A stretch of DNA of 30,256 bases, from the NCBI GenBank assembly GCA_000969725.1, contig JXSR01S002585.1; one strand, 5' to 3'. A model generated the notes under the pieces. The model did no database searches. It saw nothing but the letters and a program-made list of their open reading frames with translations, and had not been told where the DNA came from. Shown one piece after another: positions 19,576 through 30,256 of the stretch. The DNA is from Ophiothrix spiculata. Its lineage: Eukaryota; Echinodermata; Ophiuroidea; Amphilepidida; Ophiotrichidae. Both the position numbers and the translations under genes were made by a program. Within the stretch, counting starts at the first letter, position 1. The number at the start of each line of letters is the position of its first letter.

Positions 19576-20857
19576 TCTTTAGAGACGTATGCTCTTCACA
19601 TAATAAACCAAGAAGTTCAAAAATATCAAAATATCTCTTAAACTAGCTTATTGTAAATATAAATATAAATAAATATAAAACATGTACAATCATTTCGAAA
19701 TAAAAAGTTATCTTATGTGAGAACACACTTCCGTTTTTTTGATTTTGAACTATTTAAACGGTCACTACGCATCTAAGAAATGAGGTTAGGATTTAACGCT
19801 TCATAGACCGCTTAAAATATCCTTCCGCGTAAGGCTATAATATCCTTCCACTTTAAGTAGCGAAGTGAAGTCATCCATCATTGGTGAAATCTTAAACTTC
19901 CTCTGAACATTTGAAATAGCAAACGACCATGCAAAAACAAAATAAGCTCACCAATAGTAATACAGAAACAACTGAGACAATCATATACGTGGCTTAGTAG
20001 TTCCTAGGTGTATAACAATAATAAAGTGTGTCATAGATTTGGCGAAAAGACTCATCAAACACATTTAAAGACAACTTGTAAAAGGTATTATAGCATACCT
20101 GTCACTGCTTTTTCTCTGTGTTACCAAATTATGTTATTCATAAACATGTGGAAGAATATTTTCAATCTAATGTGTTTTGTTGTAAATAAAATAAAATTAT
20201 ATATATATAGTGTATATTACTAGTAAAACACTATACTACCAAGTAACAGTGTTTATTGAACCTAATACACCATGCTATAGCTAATGAGCAACAGGATACT
20301 ATATATTTGTACCGATTTTCTTTTTGACAACAGTTATTGAAACACCAGTGCTCCCATATACCATATGCTCGTAGTTTTATTCTAATGAATTAGCCCTAAC
20401 TCTGAGCCCTTTTTCTGATTTATCTGATTACTGAATTACTAATATCTGGCGTGTTATGTGAATACTGCCTCACTTACTGACGCTGTTTGTTCCTATCTCT
20501 ACATCTATGTCGAATTCTGACCAAAGATATAAAGACATACATGTGTGATAATGTAATTCATATACGCTTCTTATTTTCCACACCTCTTCTCCAGTGCTCC
20601 TAGCATCTCGACAGTGTCAACTCACAAGTTTGTATCTGTGTTTTGACTTTAACTGTGAAGCCTCATTTTGAAGGATCTTTCATATCCTTGTTATATCAGT
20701 TTGATTTTTACTATACAATAGGGTATTTCATCATAAGTAGAATATTAGACCCACGGATCCAGAATTGACCTAATTTCAGTATAATTTCCGTGATACGGTA
20801 ATCCTAATCCAAATCAATCTCTATGAAACATTAATCATATCCTCTGGTGGATCTTCT
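19576..20857. other. AT-rich intergenic sequence
   Basis: A 71-codon ORF at 20008-20223 has no recognisable features. Short AT repeats occur near 20197-20210. Nothing else can be supported. Confidence 0.4.
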
Positions 20858-21315
20858 TTAACCCTCGTCTACCCAGGCTATTTATGTAACACGTCTACCC
20901 AAGGGTGGGGGGTGGTACTGGTTGTTGCAACCCCCCCCCCTAAATTTTAACAACGGAACCCCCTATGAACTTGGTTTTGGTATAGATAGATAGGTATAGT
21001 CCTTCCTTATCCAATGATACCAAGATCCAAAAAAATCGGCCAAGACGTTACGTAATTATGACGTCATAAAGCTCGTTCGGATCGGAAAATCAGGATTTTG
21101 GCAAAATGGCCACCATATTCAATTGTATTTTGCTATAAAAGTTCTAAATGACCGATTTTCATCGGGTTTTTTGCTAATAAAAAAGGGAAATAATAATTCT
21201 AACATGCCCTGCAAGTTTGAACTTCAAAGCATGCAATATTTTTCAAAATGGCGACTTGAAATTTTCCGGGGGTTCACCAACCCCGGAAAATGTTATCAAA
21301 TAATCTAAAATGAGC
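20858..21315 (+). mobile_element. piggyBac-like MITE copy, right end eroded
   Basis: This starts with TTAA (20858-20861) followed by CCCTCGTCTACCC. It aligns through GGAACCCCCTATGAACTT, GATACCAAGATC, TTACGTAATTATGACGTCAT, TATAAAAGTTCTAAAT and TTCAAAATGGCGACTT with the full copy at 24305-24883. A large part of the right end is deleted and no matching right terminus is found. A subterminal G-run/C-run pair (near 20900-20940) can form a hairpin. Confidence 0.8.
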
Positions 21316-23159
21316 CGTAAATAAAGCAAACTACATTTTGCGCTACAGGTCATTGTCGTAATTTGCTGAAATTGATTTTTGACATATTCACAATCCTTGT
21401 GTTTACTTCAAAACACAAGCAAATTTTCATTTCAATAAATGATCAGAAAAATGAAGCATGTCTGTATAGTTTCAGGACAATCAACAGAAAATATAGTGCT
21501 TACTGAACGCATTTTTATCTTCATTAAACATTTTACTCCCTGAAAACTTTTGACGGCCCATAATTGACTTCTGGATATCATGTGAAGTTCAATGAGGTGT
21601 CAGTCTAATCCTCATAACATGGCCTTTACAAATATTAATTAAAAAAAATATAAAAATGAAAATGGCAAGAGGCTGCATTTACGGCTGGTTTGAGATGGAC
21701 AGTCACATATAACTTTTGAAATGTAATACTGTATATATATCTATATTCTTGATTATACGGTTGTACTCGAACCAATCGCTGCGTTTGATGCTAATTTTTA
21801 GAAGTCAAAAATATACGACTTAGTGGATTTATCAAACTTTGGTTTAATTCAGAAAAGAATAATATTCTTTGTGATCGTTGATTTGAAACATATCAATTGG
21901 ACTACGGTCTAACACCCAAAGATCGCCCAAAGATCACCCAAAATTCGCCACAGCGTGTTTCGATGTAAACAGTCGCTGAAAAATTGGGACATTTAGCATA
22001 AGCAAATCTTTTTTCATTATAATTCAAAATTTCCTATACAGTACATGCCTTTATTAGAAAATAACCATCGGATTCATTCTGTTAGGGTAACAAAAGGTAC
22101 TGCACATCGACAATGTTGCTTTAATACTCTAAATGGGAAATTGATTCAGTGCTTAACATTCACATTCAGATATCAACACAAAGAATTTTCGAAGGAACAC
22201 TGTCCTAGTTTATTGACAATAACGTTTGAAACAATCGCGTGCTTTCCTAATTTGTTACAACTAGCAGCTGAAGGGACATTTAGATAGAACATTCAAACAA
22301 ATGCACCTGGTAGGGATAAAAAGATGTTTTGAGTTTGACATCTTAGCGTCTATTATTAATTTCAATTGGGTGTAACTTGACAAGATAGTTGACATCAACA
22401 ATTTAAGAGGTAACATGCTTTCTGAATTGATCAGTGTCTACAAGGAAATAGAGTGTTGAAAGCCTATAACTAGATCTGTCATATTCATATTAATAGTGAG
22501 AGAGCATAGCCGAAGATAAATGTGAAATCTACAAAACAGACAATAGATGTAGAGTTGAAAAAAAATATTTACTTACTTTACCGGTGGTTTAAGCAAGATA
22601 CAAATGCTAATACATGTAAAATGAGCTTAGTAGTAATTAACGACATCGATAAATGTATCAATTACCAGCAATATTCAACACACATTTTCCAAAAAGATGT
22701 TTTATAAATTTGTTTTCAAACGTCTTTCTATCATAAAAGTTTTATTAGTAAGTCATAATTTATTAATTCATTTAAAAATGACATATCCTCCGAATTTGTA
22801 AAAACAGGGATATATAACAATGGCTACTTTTAATATATTAATTCATGTAATATATTTGATTAATCTTTAAGCAAACTTAATGTGAATTTTTTACTTACAG
22901 TTACTTAATATGATATTGGCTAAACTAAAAGATAGAACATGTTTAAAATTCGTTAAGACTTGAACACACACCAACATAAGCGACAAGTGACATATCACTA
23001 AGCAATTCATTTTCCATGTAACAAATATATCACTAAAAGAGTTAAGGCGTTGAAGTTTGATTTATTTATCAGCTGCCTTTTACAAATTAATTGCTTAATG
23101 TTAAAATTCATGAAAGAGCTTAAACATGGACACAGAAATTGAGTGTTATTTCCCACTCT
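21316..23159. other. Intergenic sequence, nothing supported
   Basis: The plus-strand ORFs at 22045-22287 and 22522-22707 have no recognisable motif or splice context. A short tandem-like phrase (AAAGATCGCCCAAAGATCAC) occurs near 21918. I see no gene. Confidence 0.4.
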
Positions 23160-23925
23160 AAAAATGTTATTCAAAAGGATTTCCATTTCTGTCATTGAAT
23201 TATTAGCTCAAAGTTCCATTTCTGTCATTGAATTATTAGCTCAAAGTGAAAGTGTGAGACAAATGCAGATTTAGAATTTTAGCGGATGATTAAAGGAAAC
23301 ATGTATTTCACATGTTGCATACTTTGGGGACCGCTCGGACACTAAAATGGTACTCATGCTCGTCAGAATGCCTCAAAATTGGACCATTGCCGTAATTATT
23401 GAGCGAAAAATACATCCCTAAATGGCGCAAGATGATGTAAATCACACCCCAAAATACTTATTTGGTGCACGATTGTAATACAATTTTCTTACAAAAAAGG
23501 TACTAAAATGTATAGAACTGATTTTTTTCAATCTTTTACTTTATTTTCTCTTCTTTTTATATATTTAATGCAAAACCTGTACAGCACGATACTCAACTTG
23601 AGTGACATAAAGTGAAATATGACCCTTAATGGCAGTGGCAGCTTGAATTTACAACCCTAGATTTCGTAAATTGTGGTGAAAACAACCCCTTTTTCCAAAA
23701 ACGTAGACGCCACTGGTTGGTCCAAATCAGACCCTTTAACGCCACTTTTTATGATAAGCACGAGTACCATTTACCATCCAGAGCGGTCCCCCGGGTAGGA
23801 CACACTTACTACCTTTGTGAGTTGGTATTACTAGGTATGTGTTTCAGTAAAGCATTGCATTATTATGTATACGGAATATAATTTAAGAAACATGGATGCA
23901 TACTTTTTAGTGTACGGTCCCCGTA
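23160..23925 (+). repeat. Dispersed repeat family B, copy 2, interrupted
   Basis: The left part (23166-23325) and right part (23793-23925) together align with 13748-14021. The two parts are split by the MITE at 23326-23792. Within the left part a 33-base segment is tandemly duplicated (23181-23213 and 23214-23246, starting TTCCATTTCTGTCATTGAAT). That duplication is absent from copy 1. Confidence 0.8.
23326..23792. mobile_element. MITE with ~34-bp inverted ends, nested in repeat B
   Basis: The left end GGGGACCGCTCGGACACTAA then AATGGTACTCATGCT is mirrored at the right by GCACGAGTACCATTTACCAT then CCAGAGCGGTCCCC. The inner 400 bases encode nothing recognisable. The other copy of the host repeat (around 13877) lacks this insert, which independently marks the borders. 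A target duplication is not clear, so the superfamily is unknown. Confidence 0.82.
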
Positions 23926-24304
23926 ATAAAAATTTTAGCGTCACATCGAATCGATCTAAACAAAATTAATTTCTTATCAATTCAATATCCAGAAATAGGT
24001 TTTTAGGGAATTATCCCTTAAAATCACATCTTGCTTTTTTGTTTTTGCATAAAGTCCACCGATTTGGATCTCCCAAAATATGAGACTTTCCTATAACCAC
24101 CGGACAATACCATGAATACGGTAACTATAGGGATTCTTTAAAATATTTGCATACCCTATATAGTCAAGTTTCGGCCAAGTTTCAAATATCTTTGCAAATT
24201 CTATAGGTAGACAATATGCAATTCAAAATGTTCTACAGATTGTTTTTTCGTCTTATTTACTTTGGTAATGTTGGTAGCTTTATGTGCATACTGTAGCAAT
24301 TTTG
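23926..24304. other. AT-rich intergenic sequence
   Basis: Nothing recognised between the repeat B copy and the next MITE. Confidence 0.4.
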
Positions 24305-24883
24305 TTAACCCTTATCCTCCTAAGCTATTTTTTGTAACACGTCCTCCGAAGGGGGGGGGGGTGCAACCCCCCTCTAATACTTTGGAACGGAACCCCCTAT
24401 GAACTTAGTTTTACTATAAATAGATAGGTAGGATCCTCCCCTATCCAACGATACCAAGATCATTAAAATCGGCCAAGGCGTTACGTAATTATGACGTCAT
24501 AAAGTACTTTCGGATTGGAAAATCAGGCAAAATTGCATTATATGGCAAAATATTTGCATAAAAGTTCTAAATAACGGATTTTCGTCTTTGTTTTTGCTAA
24601 TTAAGAAGTGAAATGATGATGCTAACATGTCTTGTAAGTTTGATTCTTATAGCGTGCATAAAAATTTCAAAATGGCGACTTAAAAATTTCCGGGATTTCA
24701 CCAACCCCCTACACCCCAACTTCGACGGCCTACAATAACCCCACCTTTCGTGGTAACCCCCTAGTTTTTTCATCAAAATGACCGCAAAGGATGTAAAAGA
24801 GATAATCAAAATGCCTGGGGCCGGTTGCTTTTGCGTTTTTATGAAGCGGGAACCCCCCCCCCCCTTCGGAGGATAAGGGTTAA
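24305..24883 (+). mobile_element. Full-length piggyBac-like MITE with TTAA target duplication
   Basis: TTAA (24305-24308) precedes CCCTTATCCTCCTAAG, and CTTCGGAGGATAAGGG precedes TTAA (24880-24883). The 16-bp ends match at 15 positions. A TTAA duplication with CCC-starting inverted ends is characteristic of piggyBac transposons. The 571-base unit encodes no transposase, so it is non-autonomous. Subterminal G and C runs beside copies of the CCTCCGAAGG word give nested inverted repeats at both ends. A minus-strand ORF inside has no family match. Confidence 0.85.
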
Positions 24884-25454
24884 TTACAAAAACAGTGTGG
24901 TTTCAATACTGGAGCTATATGTAGCTTAGGACGAGGTTTATCCTTAATGTACGATATTTTTCACATTACTTCATTTGAGGCATTACAGAGAATCCAAGAA
25001 TGTGTAAAAGCATTAAATATGCAATAAAAATATCCTCTCGTGGGAAAAAGCAATCTTTTATCTTACACTTCTAACTAAATGTGCAAATCGGTTAAGCAAA
25101 CACTAATTTTATTATAATCCGACGCACATATGGTGTTAAATCATTGTAATCAAATTTCCTTCTGGATTTACCAACAGTAGCCAGGTGAAATACTCAAAGC
25201 TTTTTGTGGAGGGTTATACATATACCTTGGGAGGGTAATGTGGAAACGTTAACCAACTGTGGTAAAATATATTACATCCAATTTATCTCATCTCCCGTTA
25301 TGGTTTCTATGCATTTAATTACAAAGGGATTGCTCTCAAATCTTCTTTGATTGATTATATCCAACGACCTATCAAGGAATTGCTCTTAGATCCTGTGATC
25401 TGCTCTTTGTCCTATGAAAGTTTGCTGTATAGCGGTGTCCCATCACAGTCATCC
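24884..25454 (-). other. Downstream flank of the CPE-like terminal exon
   Basis: On the minus strand this would be 3'UTR and flank. ATTAAA lies at 25319-25314 and AATAAA at about 25112-25107 when read on the minus strand, and either could be a poly(A) signal. No other feature was recognised. Confidence 0.3.
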
Positions 25455-25503
25455 ATAGTGTCATAATCTGGAAACATAATATGTTTCCAAATTATGACAC
25501 TAT
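25455..25503. repeat. 49-bp palindrome overlapping the exon's stop codon
   Basis: Two 23-base arms (ATAGTGTCATAATCTGGAAA... and its reverse complement) flank AAT, with a single mismatch. The closing TAA of the carboxypeptidase-like reading (25494-25492) lies inside the right arm. The palindrome could be a small inserted element or a transcript hairpin. Confidence 0.9.
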
Positions 25504-25712
25504 ATTATAATGTTTCAATGTTGGCCATGCATCAAAATAACTATCTGTTCTATCTCTGCTACTGCATTTGTCACTTTCTAACTGAAAGTCTACCTTTGTG
25601 ACACGATTGTGACGTACTGTGACAACTTCACTGCTGGTTTTGAAGCCTGGTGCTGATACATGGATGGTGTAAGATCCTTTGAGTTAAAGTGTCCAGTAGT
25701 CTCCACCAACGT
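25492..25712 (-). pseudogene. Carboxypeptidase E-like terminal exon (transthyretin-like domain) with an in-frame stop
   Basis: A strong acceptor (a pyrimidine-rich run then TTTCAG) precedes the exon at 25713. Two bases complete a split codon, and then the reading gives VGGDYWTL, a TAA (25686-25684), then LKGSYTIHVSAPGFKTSSEV, VTVRHNRVTKVDFQLES and a tail to TAA at 25494-25492. GDYW, the Y-T-V-A-PGF strand and VDFxLES match the C-terminal transthyretin-like domain of CPE-type carboxypeptidases, where a leucine usually stands at the stop position. The exon is upstream of the first exon at 533-770 on the same strand, so it belongs to another copy. No further exon is visible up to 30256. It may be a pseudogene, a polymorphic null or a base error, since one base change would remove the stop. 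Confidence 0.75.
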
Positions 25713-28700
25713 CTGAAATGAGAAGAAAACACAGAAAATACAATTTATTAATGAAGTATCTATGTGCTTCTCCAGGAAGATGTTTTTAAAGCATAAAACA
25801 TTTTGAGGACGTTATGAACACAAACTATGCTAAATGGCTAATTGAAAAAAAGAGGGAAATGTGCTGCTTAGCTAATAATTGTCTATCTAGATACATTGTA
25901 CCTAAATTTCAACAATGAAGAATGACATCAAGTCCTGGTCTCCATGAGAAATCTTTTAGCATTTTGGTCACTTTTTCCCAAGAAATACTTAAATATGAGT
26001 CCCATTTTCTACAAATATATCGCTAATCATGGGGTTTTTTTTAAATACCCAAATTTTTTGGTGTTGATATGCACAGTGAACATACTACAGAAAATTGTAA
26101 AGAATGGTTCGTTATTTCTATAATAAATGTGTTACTTTTTTGCAAGGATAACCCTAGGAAATATTCAAGGTTTCTAAAGATCAAAATTTAATTAGCACTT
26201 CATGGATTAAACTAATATAATGAACTTGTTATTTGCTATTTACAACAGATTTTAACACACAGTGTTCTGAATTTATTCAGTGACAGGAACTTCCATGAGA
26301 AATTCATTTTTTCTGTGAAGTTTCAAAGTTTCTTTAATTCAGTAATTTACTAGGAAAATATACATGTCGAACAAAAATTAGCTCTAAGATTTAACTCATA
26401 AAATCACCTTTCCGATATAAAAGTCACTCTTTGCAATTGAGTCTTCCAGTTTTATTATCAAGGAAATGTACATGTCAATAACATTGCTAAAAATTGCCAA
26501 TACTTTTTCCTGTTTAAAATAAGGTTTGCTATGGAAATTGAATTTATTCTTATTTATTGATATTTTATAGTAAAGGATATAAACAGTTGACGAAAAGGAA
26601 GTAGTCACTGAAATTGTGGAATGATATTTTTGATAAATGTTACATATCCTTTTGAGATCTGTATATATAAAACGTGAAATCCAGTTTACACAACAACTTC
26701 TAGGAACACTAGATCTCAGTATTCTACAATAAAGATTGTGAAATATATCAGAAAAAAGAATCACTTTCTTGAGCTTTTTAACTTTATAACATTACTGCAG
26801 CTTCTGATAATGAATTTTATTGCAAATTGGATCTTTTCTGTTTAACGTATTCATGGAATAGTAAATATATATACTACTGAATTGAGAGACAAATGTTTGT
26901 CAAATAAGATGAAAACTCTTTAAAAAAAATTGTGAATAACAAAATGTTTGCTTCAGTAAAGAATCAGTTTGGGAAATAAATTTTTCAAAAAGTGGCTTAA
27001 AATACAGGACACTAACACAACATGAATGATAGATATGATTGTTAGGATATTCCTAGCTGGTACCTTAGTGTGAATTTGTCATTTTGGGGTCAGGAATAAT
27101 TTTGTACTTCAGTACCAGGCATGTTATTGATATGGAATGAATTTATTAATTCTCGCCACTATTTAATTTAAAAAGCTACAGGTGTTTGAAAGGAGGAAGG
27201 AAATAAGAATTGATATTTGTGACATTTTTGAAAGGCAACTATATTAAACACGTCTCGGTTTTTTTGTGTTTAATGACAGATTATTCACAGGTAGATAGTA
27301 AGTTATTAATCAATTAAATCATCAAAAATAAGGGAATATTAATTTTAGAAGTGTGTGGAAGGAGGAGCGGAAACAAGGGGGTGATTAGTTGACAAGTTTG
27401 TACGGGAATGGGATAAGTCAAAGATGAAGAGAAGTGATAAGAGTTTGACATATATAGGTCATCCATCAAAAATGTCTGCGTTTTAAATCAAGTGAGATAG
27501 AAGAAATCATAAATTAATCTATTATTGCAAATGCCCTGATATATCACTTGCGGTATTGTTTTTGAGTTCATGCATGATCAATACATTATTAAGTGTTTAG
27601 GGATAAACTTTGGATGTTTGCATGTCAGCTATTATTGATGCTTCGCTGAGTCAGACTGGTATTTCATAAATATGATATGAGCCTGCCTTAGGATTGTTTA
27701 ACACCTAGTTCTGTGATGAGTTGATAATAATGACGTAGACATGTCCGTTTAACCTGCTTGAAATTGTCTTTAGAGAATATGCCATTGCTATATAAAAACT
27801 GGTGTCTATGTTTCTGTTGTTATTTGTTAAATGTTGATGTTTACAATACTAATTTGACTACAATATCTCAGATCAAAGAACGAATGCTTTTGGCAAATTT
27901 GAAAGGATTGAAATAAACAATAATTATTCAAACGAGAGTGTAAAAATATACAAGTTTCTGAAATAATAAGGGGACATAATATCCATCCAATGCAAGCTTT
28001 TTCATTCAAACTAGAATATGAATGCAGGAAAAAGGGAGCAATTTTTTTAGTTTGGTGTTTTTCAGACGTGCCTATAAATGTCAAAATCTGTTTTCTCTAT
28101 ATTTTATGTACAGGTTAAAAACTTAAAAGCCTTTTCTTTTTCTTTCAATTTATTTTTCACAAATTTGATAATAGAGGGCAGAGGGAGGACAGTTATAAGC
28201 GTACACACAATTCAATTATCTTTTGGAAATCTTCAAACTTTTATTATGTCTTATAAGCATCAATCTTGATTCTATTTGGTAAAACTGCTTTATGACCATC
28301 CGATTTTGTAATCATTTAAAGATATGTGAAATTACATTCAAGTTTTTTACGACTGGATGTATCAAAACTTTCATGTAATTGAATAAATATCTTAAAGTTC
28401 AGCCCTAGAGTATGAGTTACCACGAAGCATTTTTATAATGAATTGAGTATCAGCATGTTGTAACATGTGCAAAACGTATTTAGAAAAAAATCGTCAGTTA
28501 CAAAAATGGGCAGTACGTACTATATCCAAAAGTCATTATCGAAGCCATTCGGGACCTTTATTTGCAAATATAATGGAATAAATAAATTAATATAAAACAA
28601 ATAGTTTGCACATTTAAGCGTCAACTTGGATGATCCAAGAGAAATCGTATTGAAGAAAATATCTAGGATATAGAATATATTGATGATAAAAACCAGATTT

Positions 28701-29642
28701 GTCATTTTGATTTTTCCTTGTTATTTCATCCGATTTCCTGGTTTTAACAGATCCTGGATTGGATTAAGATGCTATAAGACAGATCTTATTACGGATATAG
28801 ATGCTGCAAGTCATTTCAGCCATGTGATATAGCTCTTGTTTCTAACATTTGGGTATATCATTTTGGTCTCATATGTCAGTTGCCCCTCCTAACAAAAACA
28901 ACAACAAATGACGCCGCTTCTGTAGGTTATTGTAGGGAAGTACTTAAAAAAAATGCAATTAACCTGGTTAGTGTGGACAAAAAGTTGAAATTATGAATGG
29001 GCAATTCCTTAAAAGTTTGATTAGGTAAATTCAATACAAGTTCTGTGACAAATGATTAAATCTGAGAACACACAATGCATTATTAGTCAATGTTTGTATA
29101 GTGTAGTTTGGGTATTAAAGTGAAGCTGTGAGCATGATGTGCTGTAATACACTAGAATTCAAAATCAAGAAGCTTAATGTTTAAATTAAAATCAAGTTCA
29201 CCAGTGTCCCACTGATGTGTATTTCAATGAAAGTCAATAAGTAGAATAATCGAAGTTTAATTGTTCATAAAAGCCTAATTAAGTAAAAGCATAATCAATT
29301 CTTAACATCTTAAATGCTATTATGTTTGTGTGCTATTTTGTGCTTTACGTGATTTTAAACCAACTTAATTCTGCAGCATCATTCAGGAATGTGGGAAATA
29401 AAGGGCCATCATTGGTTGAGGATAGCACCTGAATTGATCAAATAACCAACTGACTTTTCGTAACTCTGCACACCTTTGTTTCATAAAAATGAATAGGAAA
29501 CAAAATACTCAGATTTTTGGACTCAGAATACATTTGCACCGCACTTAGCAAACACTTTAACTGAATATCTCCCAAACGCTCACAATAGAATACAAAACTA
29601 TTATATAATGCATAGCATAATGTTTAAAAACCAAAAGATAGA
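25713..29642. other. Long AT-rich stretch, no supported gene
   Basis: If the carboxypeptidase-like exon belongs to a working gene, this is its preceding intron. I searched for further minus-strand exons with that family's motifs and saw none. The 122-codon minus ORF at 26396-26764 is rich in I, Y, N and S and looks like chance. No RNA genes or repeat pairings were recognised. Confidence 0.4.
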
Positions 29643-29690
29643 TTAACCCTTACCCTCCTACGTACTACAAAGTACTACAGTAAGAAATCA
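29643..29690 (+). mobile_element. Solo piggyBac-like terminus
   Basis: TTAA (29643-29646) followed by CCCTTACCCTCCTACG closely matches the left end of the 24.3-kb MITE (CCCTTATCCTCCTAAG). The interior differs, with GTACTACAAAGTACTAC instead, and no right terminus appears before the window ends. It is a decayed or different subfamily copy. Confidence 0.55.
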
Positions 29691-29760
29691 AGAATTAGCC
29701 AAAGTCCCAATACGTCACAGACGGCGAATATAAATGATCAGGAAATTGCTGCCTGGGCAA

Positions 29761-29832
29761 GCCGTGCTCGGTGGCTTGGTATAGCTGGACATTGGGTCGG
29801 GATAGCGGGGGTCATGGGTTCGAATCCCATTA
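29761..29832 (+). mobile_element. tRNA-derived SINE head
   Basis: The stretch contains a perfect RNA polymerase III B box (GGTTCGAATCC, 29818-29828) within a T-arm stem ATGGG/CCCAT, and an A-box-like TGGCTTGGTATAGCTGG at about 29772. The spacing of about 45 bases is tRNA-like. The anticodon arm and acceptor stem do not pair properly, so this is a tRNA-related SINE head or tRNA pseudogene, not a working tRNA. The tail and family are not recognisable. Confidence 0.65.
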
Positions 29833-30256
29833 CCAATTTATACTGCAATTATCAAGTTAATTGGTGACAAAGATGATCAGTTTCTCATATTACACATGCC
29901 TCATAAACAACTTGCTATAATAACCCTATAAATAATGGACTTGTTTGATGTGTTATGTATGCTTATTAAGGAATGTACATGCATGGTATACAAGGTGCCC
30001 AAACACAATCCGTCCGAAAAATATCCCATGTCAAATGTTTCATATGCCTTTGTGTTAAAAAAACAAGAATAAAATTTAAAAAAAGAAGAAGTTAAAATAT
30101 CGAAATATATGACCTTTTCATATCTGTGCACGCATGTTAAATGTGTTACCAGTGTTTACACTAATGTATTTAAAGGGAAGATAGCAACGTCTATGATGAC
30201 ATTATCCATTGATTATCTCATCTTTACTAATTAATTACTTTCAAGGTGCCGCAGTC
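29833..30256. other. AT-rich end of the window
   Basis: This may include the body of the SINE just after its head. I see no conserved core or simple-repeat tail that would define its end. Nothing else was recognised. Confidence 0.35.

Noticed and set aside
22045-22287. 80-codon plus-strand ORF
   Set aside because: It has a somewhat mixed composition but no recognisable domain, splice site or repeat association.
26396-26764. 122-codon minus-strand ORF
   Set aside because: Its I/Y/N/S-rich composition follows the AT-rich base content, with no motif and no conserved block.
29761-29832. Functional tRNA gene
   Set aside because: The B box and T-arm are good, but acceptor and anticodon stems do not pair, so a SINE head or pseudogene fits better.

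Overview
This is AT-rich animal nuclear DNA, most likely from an aquatic invertebrate. It has no bacterial-style gene packing. Its recognisable genes are spliced exons with canonical splice sites. It carries Penelope-like, LINE, LTR, piggyBac-like and tRNA-SINE debris. I cannot name the species or phylum from the sequence alone.

The only host genes I can support are two exons of the carboxypeptidase E (M14 N/E) family, both on the minus strand. At 533-770 lies a first coding exon: signal peptide plus the start of the catalytic domain, ending in a GTAAGT donor. The rest of that gene runs off the left edge. At 25492-25712 lies a terminal-type exon encoding the C-terminal transthyretin-like domain. 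Because it is upstream of the first exon on the same strand, it cannot be the 3' end of that gene. It is either the 3' end of a tandem paralogue or a relic. It has an in-frame TAA inside the domain, and its closing stop sits in a near-perfect 49-bp palindrome.

The roughly 25 kb between the two exons is a graveyard of mobile elements. In order it holds: a GC-rich foldback (3.9 kb); one copy of a dispersed repeat (5.4 kb, partner at 12.2 kb); a CR1/L2-like LINE 3' end (6.5-6.9 kb); a pair of long inverted arms (8.8-9.5 kb); a decayed Penelope-like element with inverted flanking arms and a hammerhead-ribozyme-like motif (9.9-10.7 kb); a 955-base assembly gap (10937-11891); a tiny MITE (13.06 kb); an intact-looking miniature LTR element (14022-15880); a piggyBac-like MITE end (16.0 kb); a second LINE fragment (16.6-17.1 kb); further piggyBac-like MITE copies (20.9 and 24.3 kb, and an end at 29.6 kb); a MITE nested in a dispersed repeat (23.3 kb); and a tRNA-derived SINE head (29.8 kb).

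The most unusual item is the miniature LTR element. It has two 161-bp LTRs, a 5-bp target duplication, a tRNA-Leu-like primer site, a polypurine tract and about 1.5 kb of non-coding interior. That interior contains ten copies of an inverted-repeat motif able to form small hairpins, plus two other tandem repeats. Next come the Penelope-like remnant with its ribozyme-like core and the carboxypeptidase exon with the premature stop. All repeat matches were made by eye within this window. No database search was possible.
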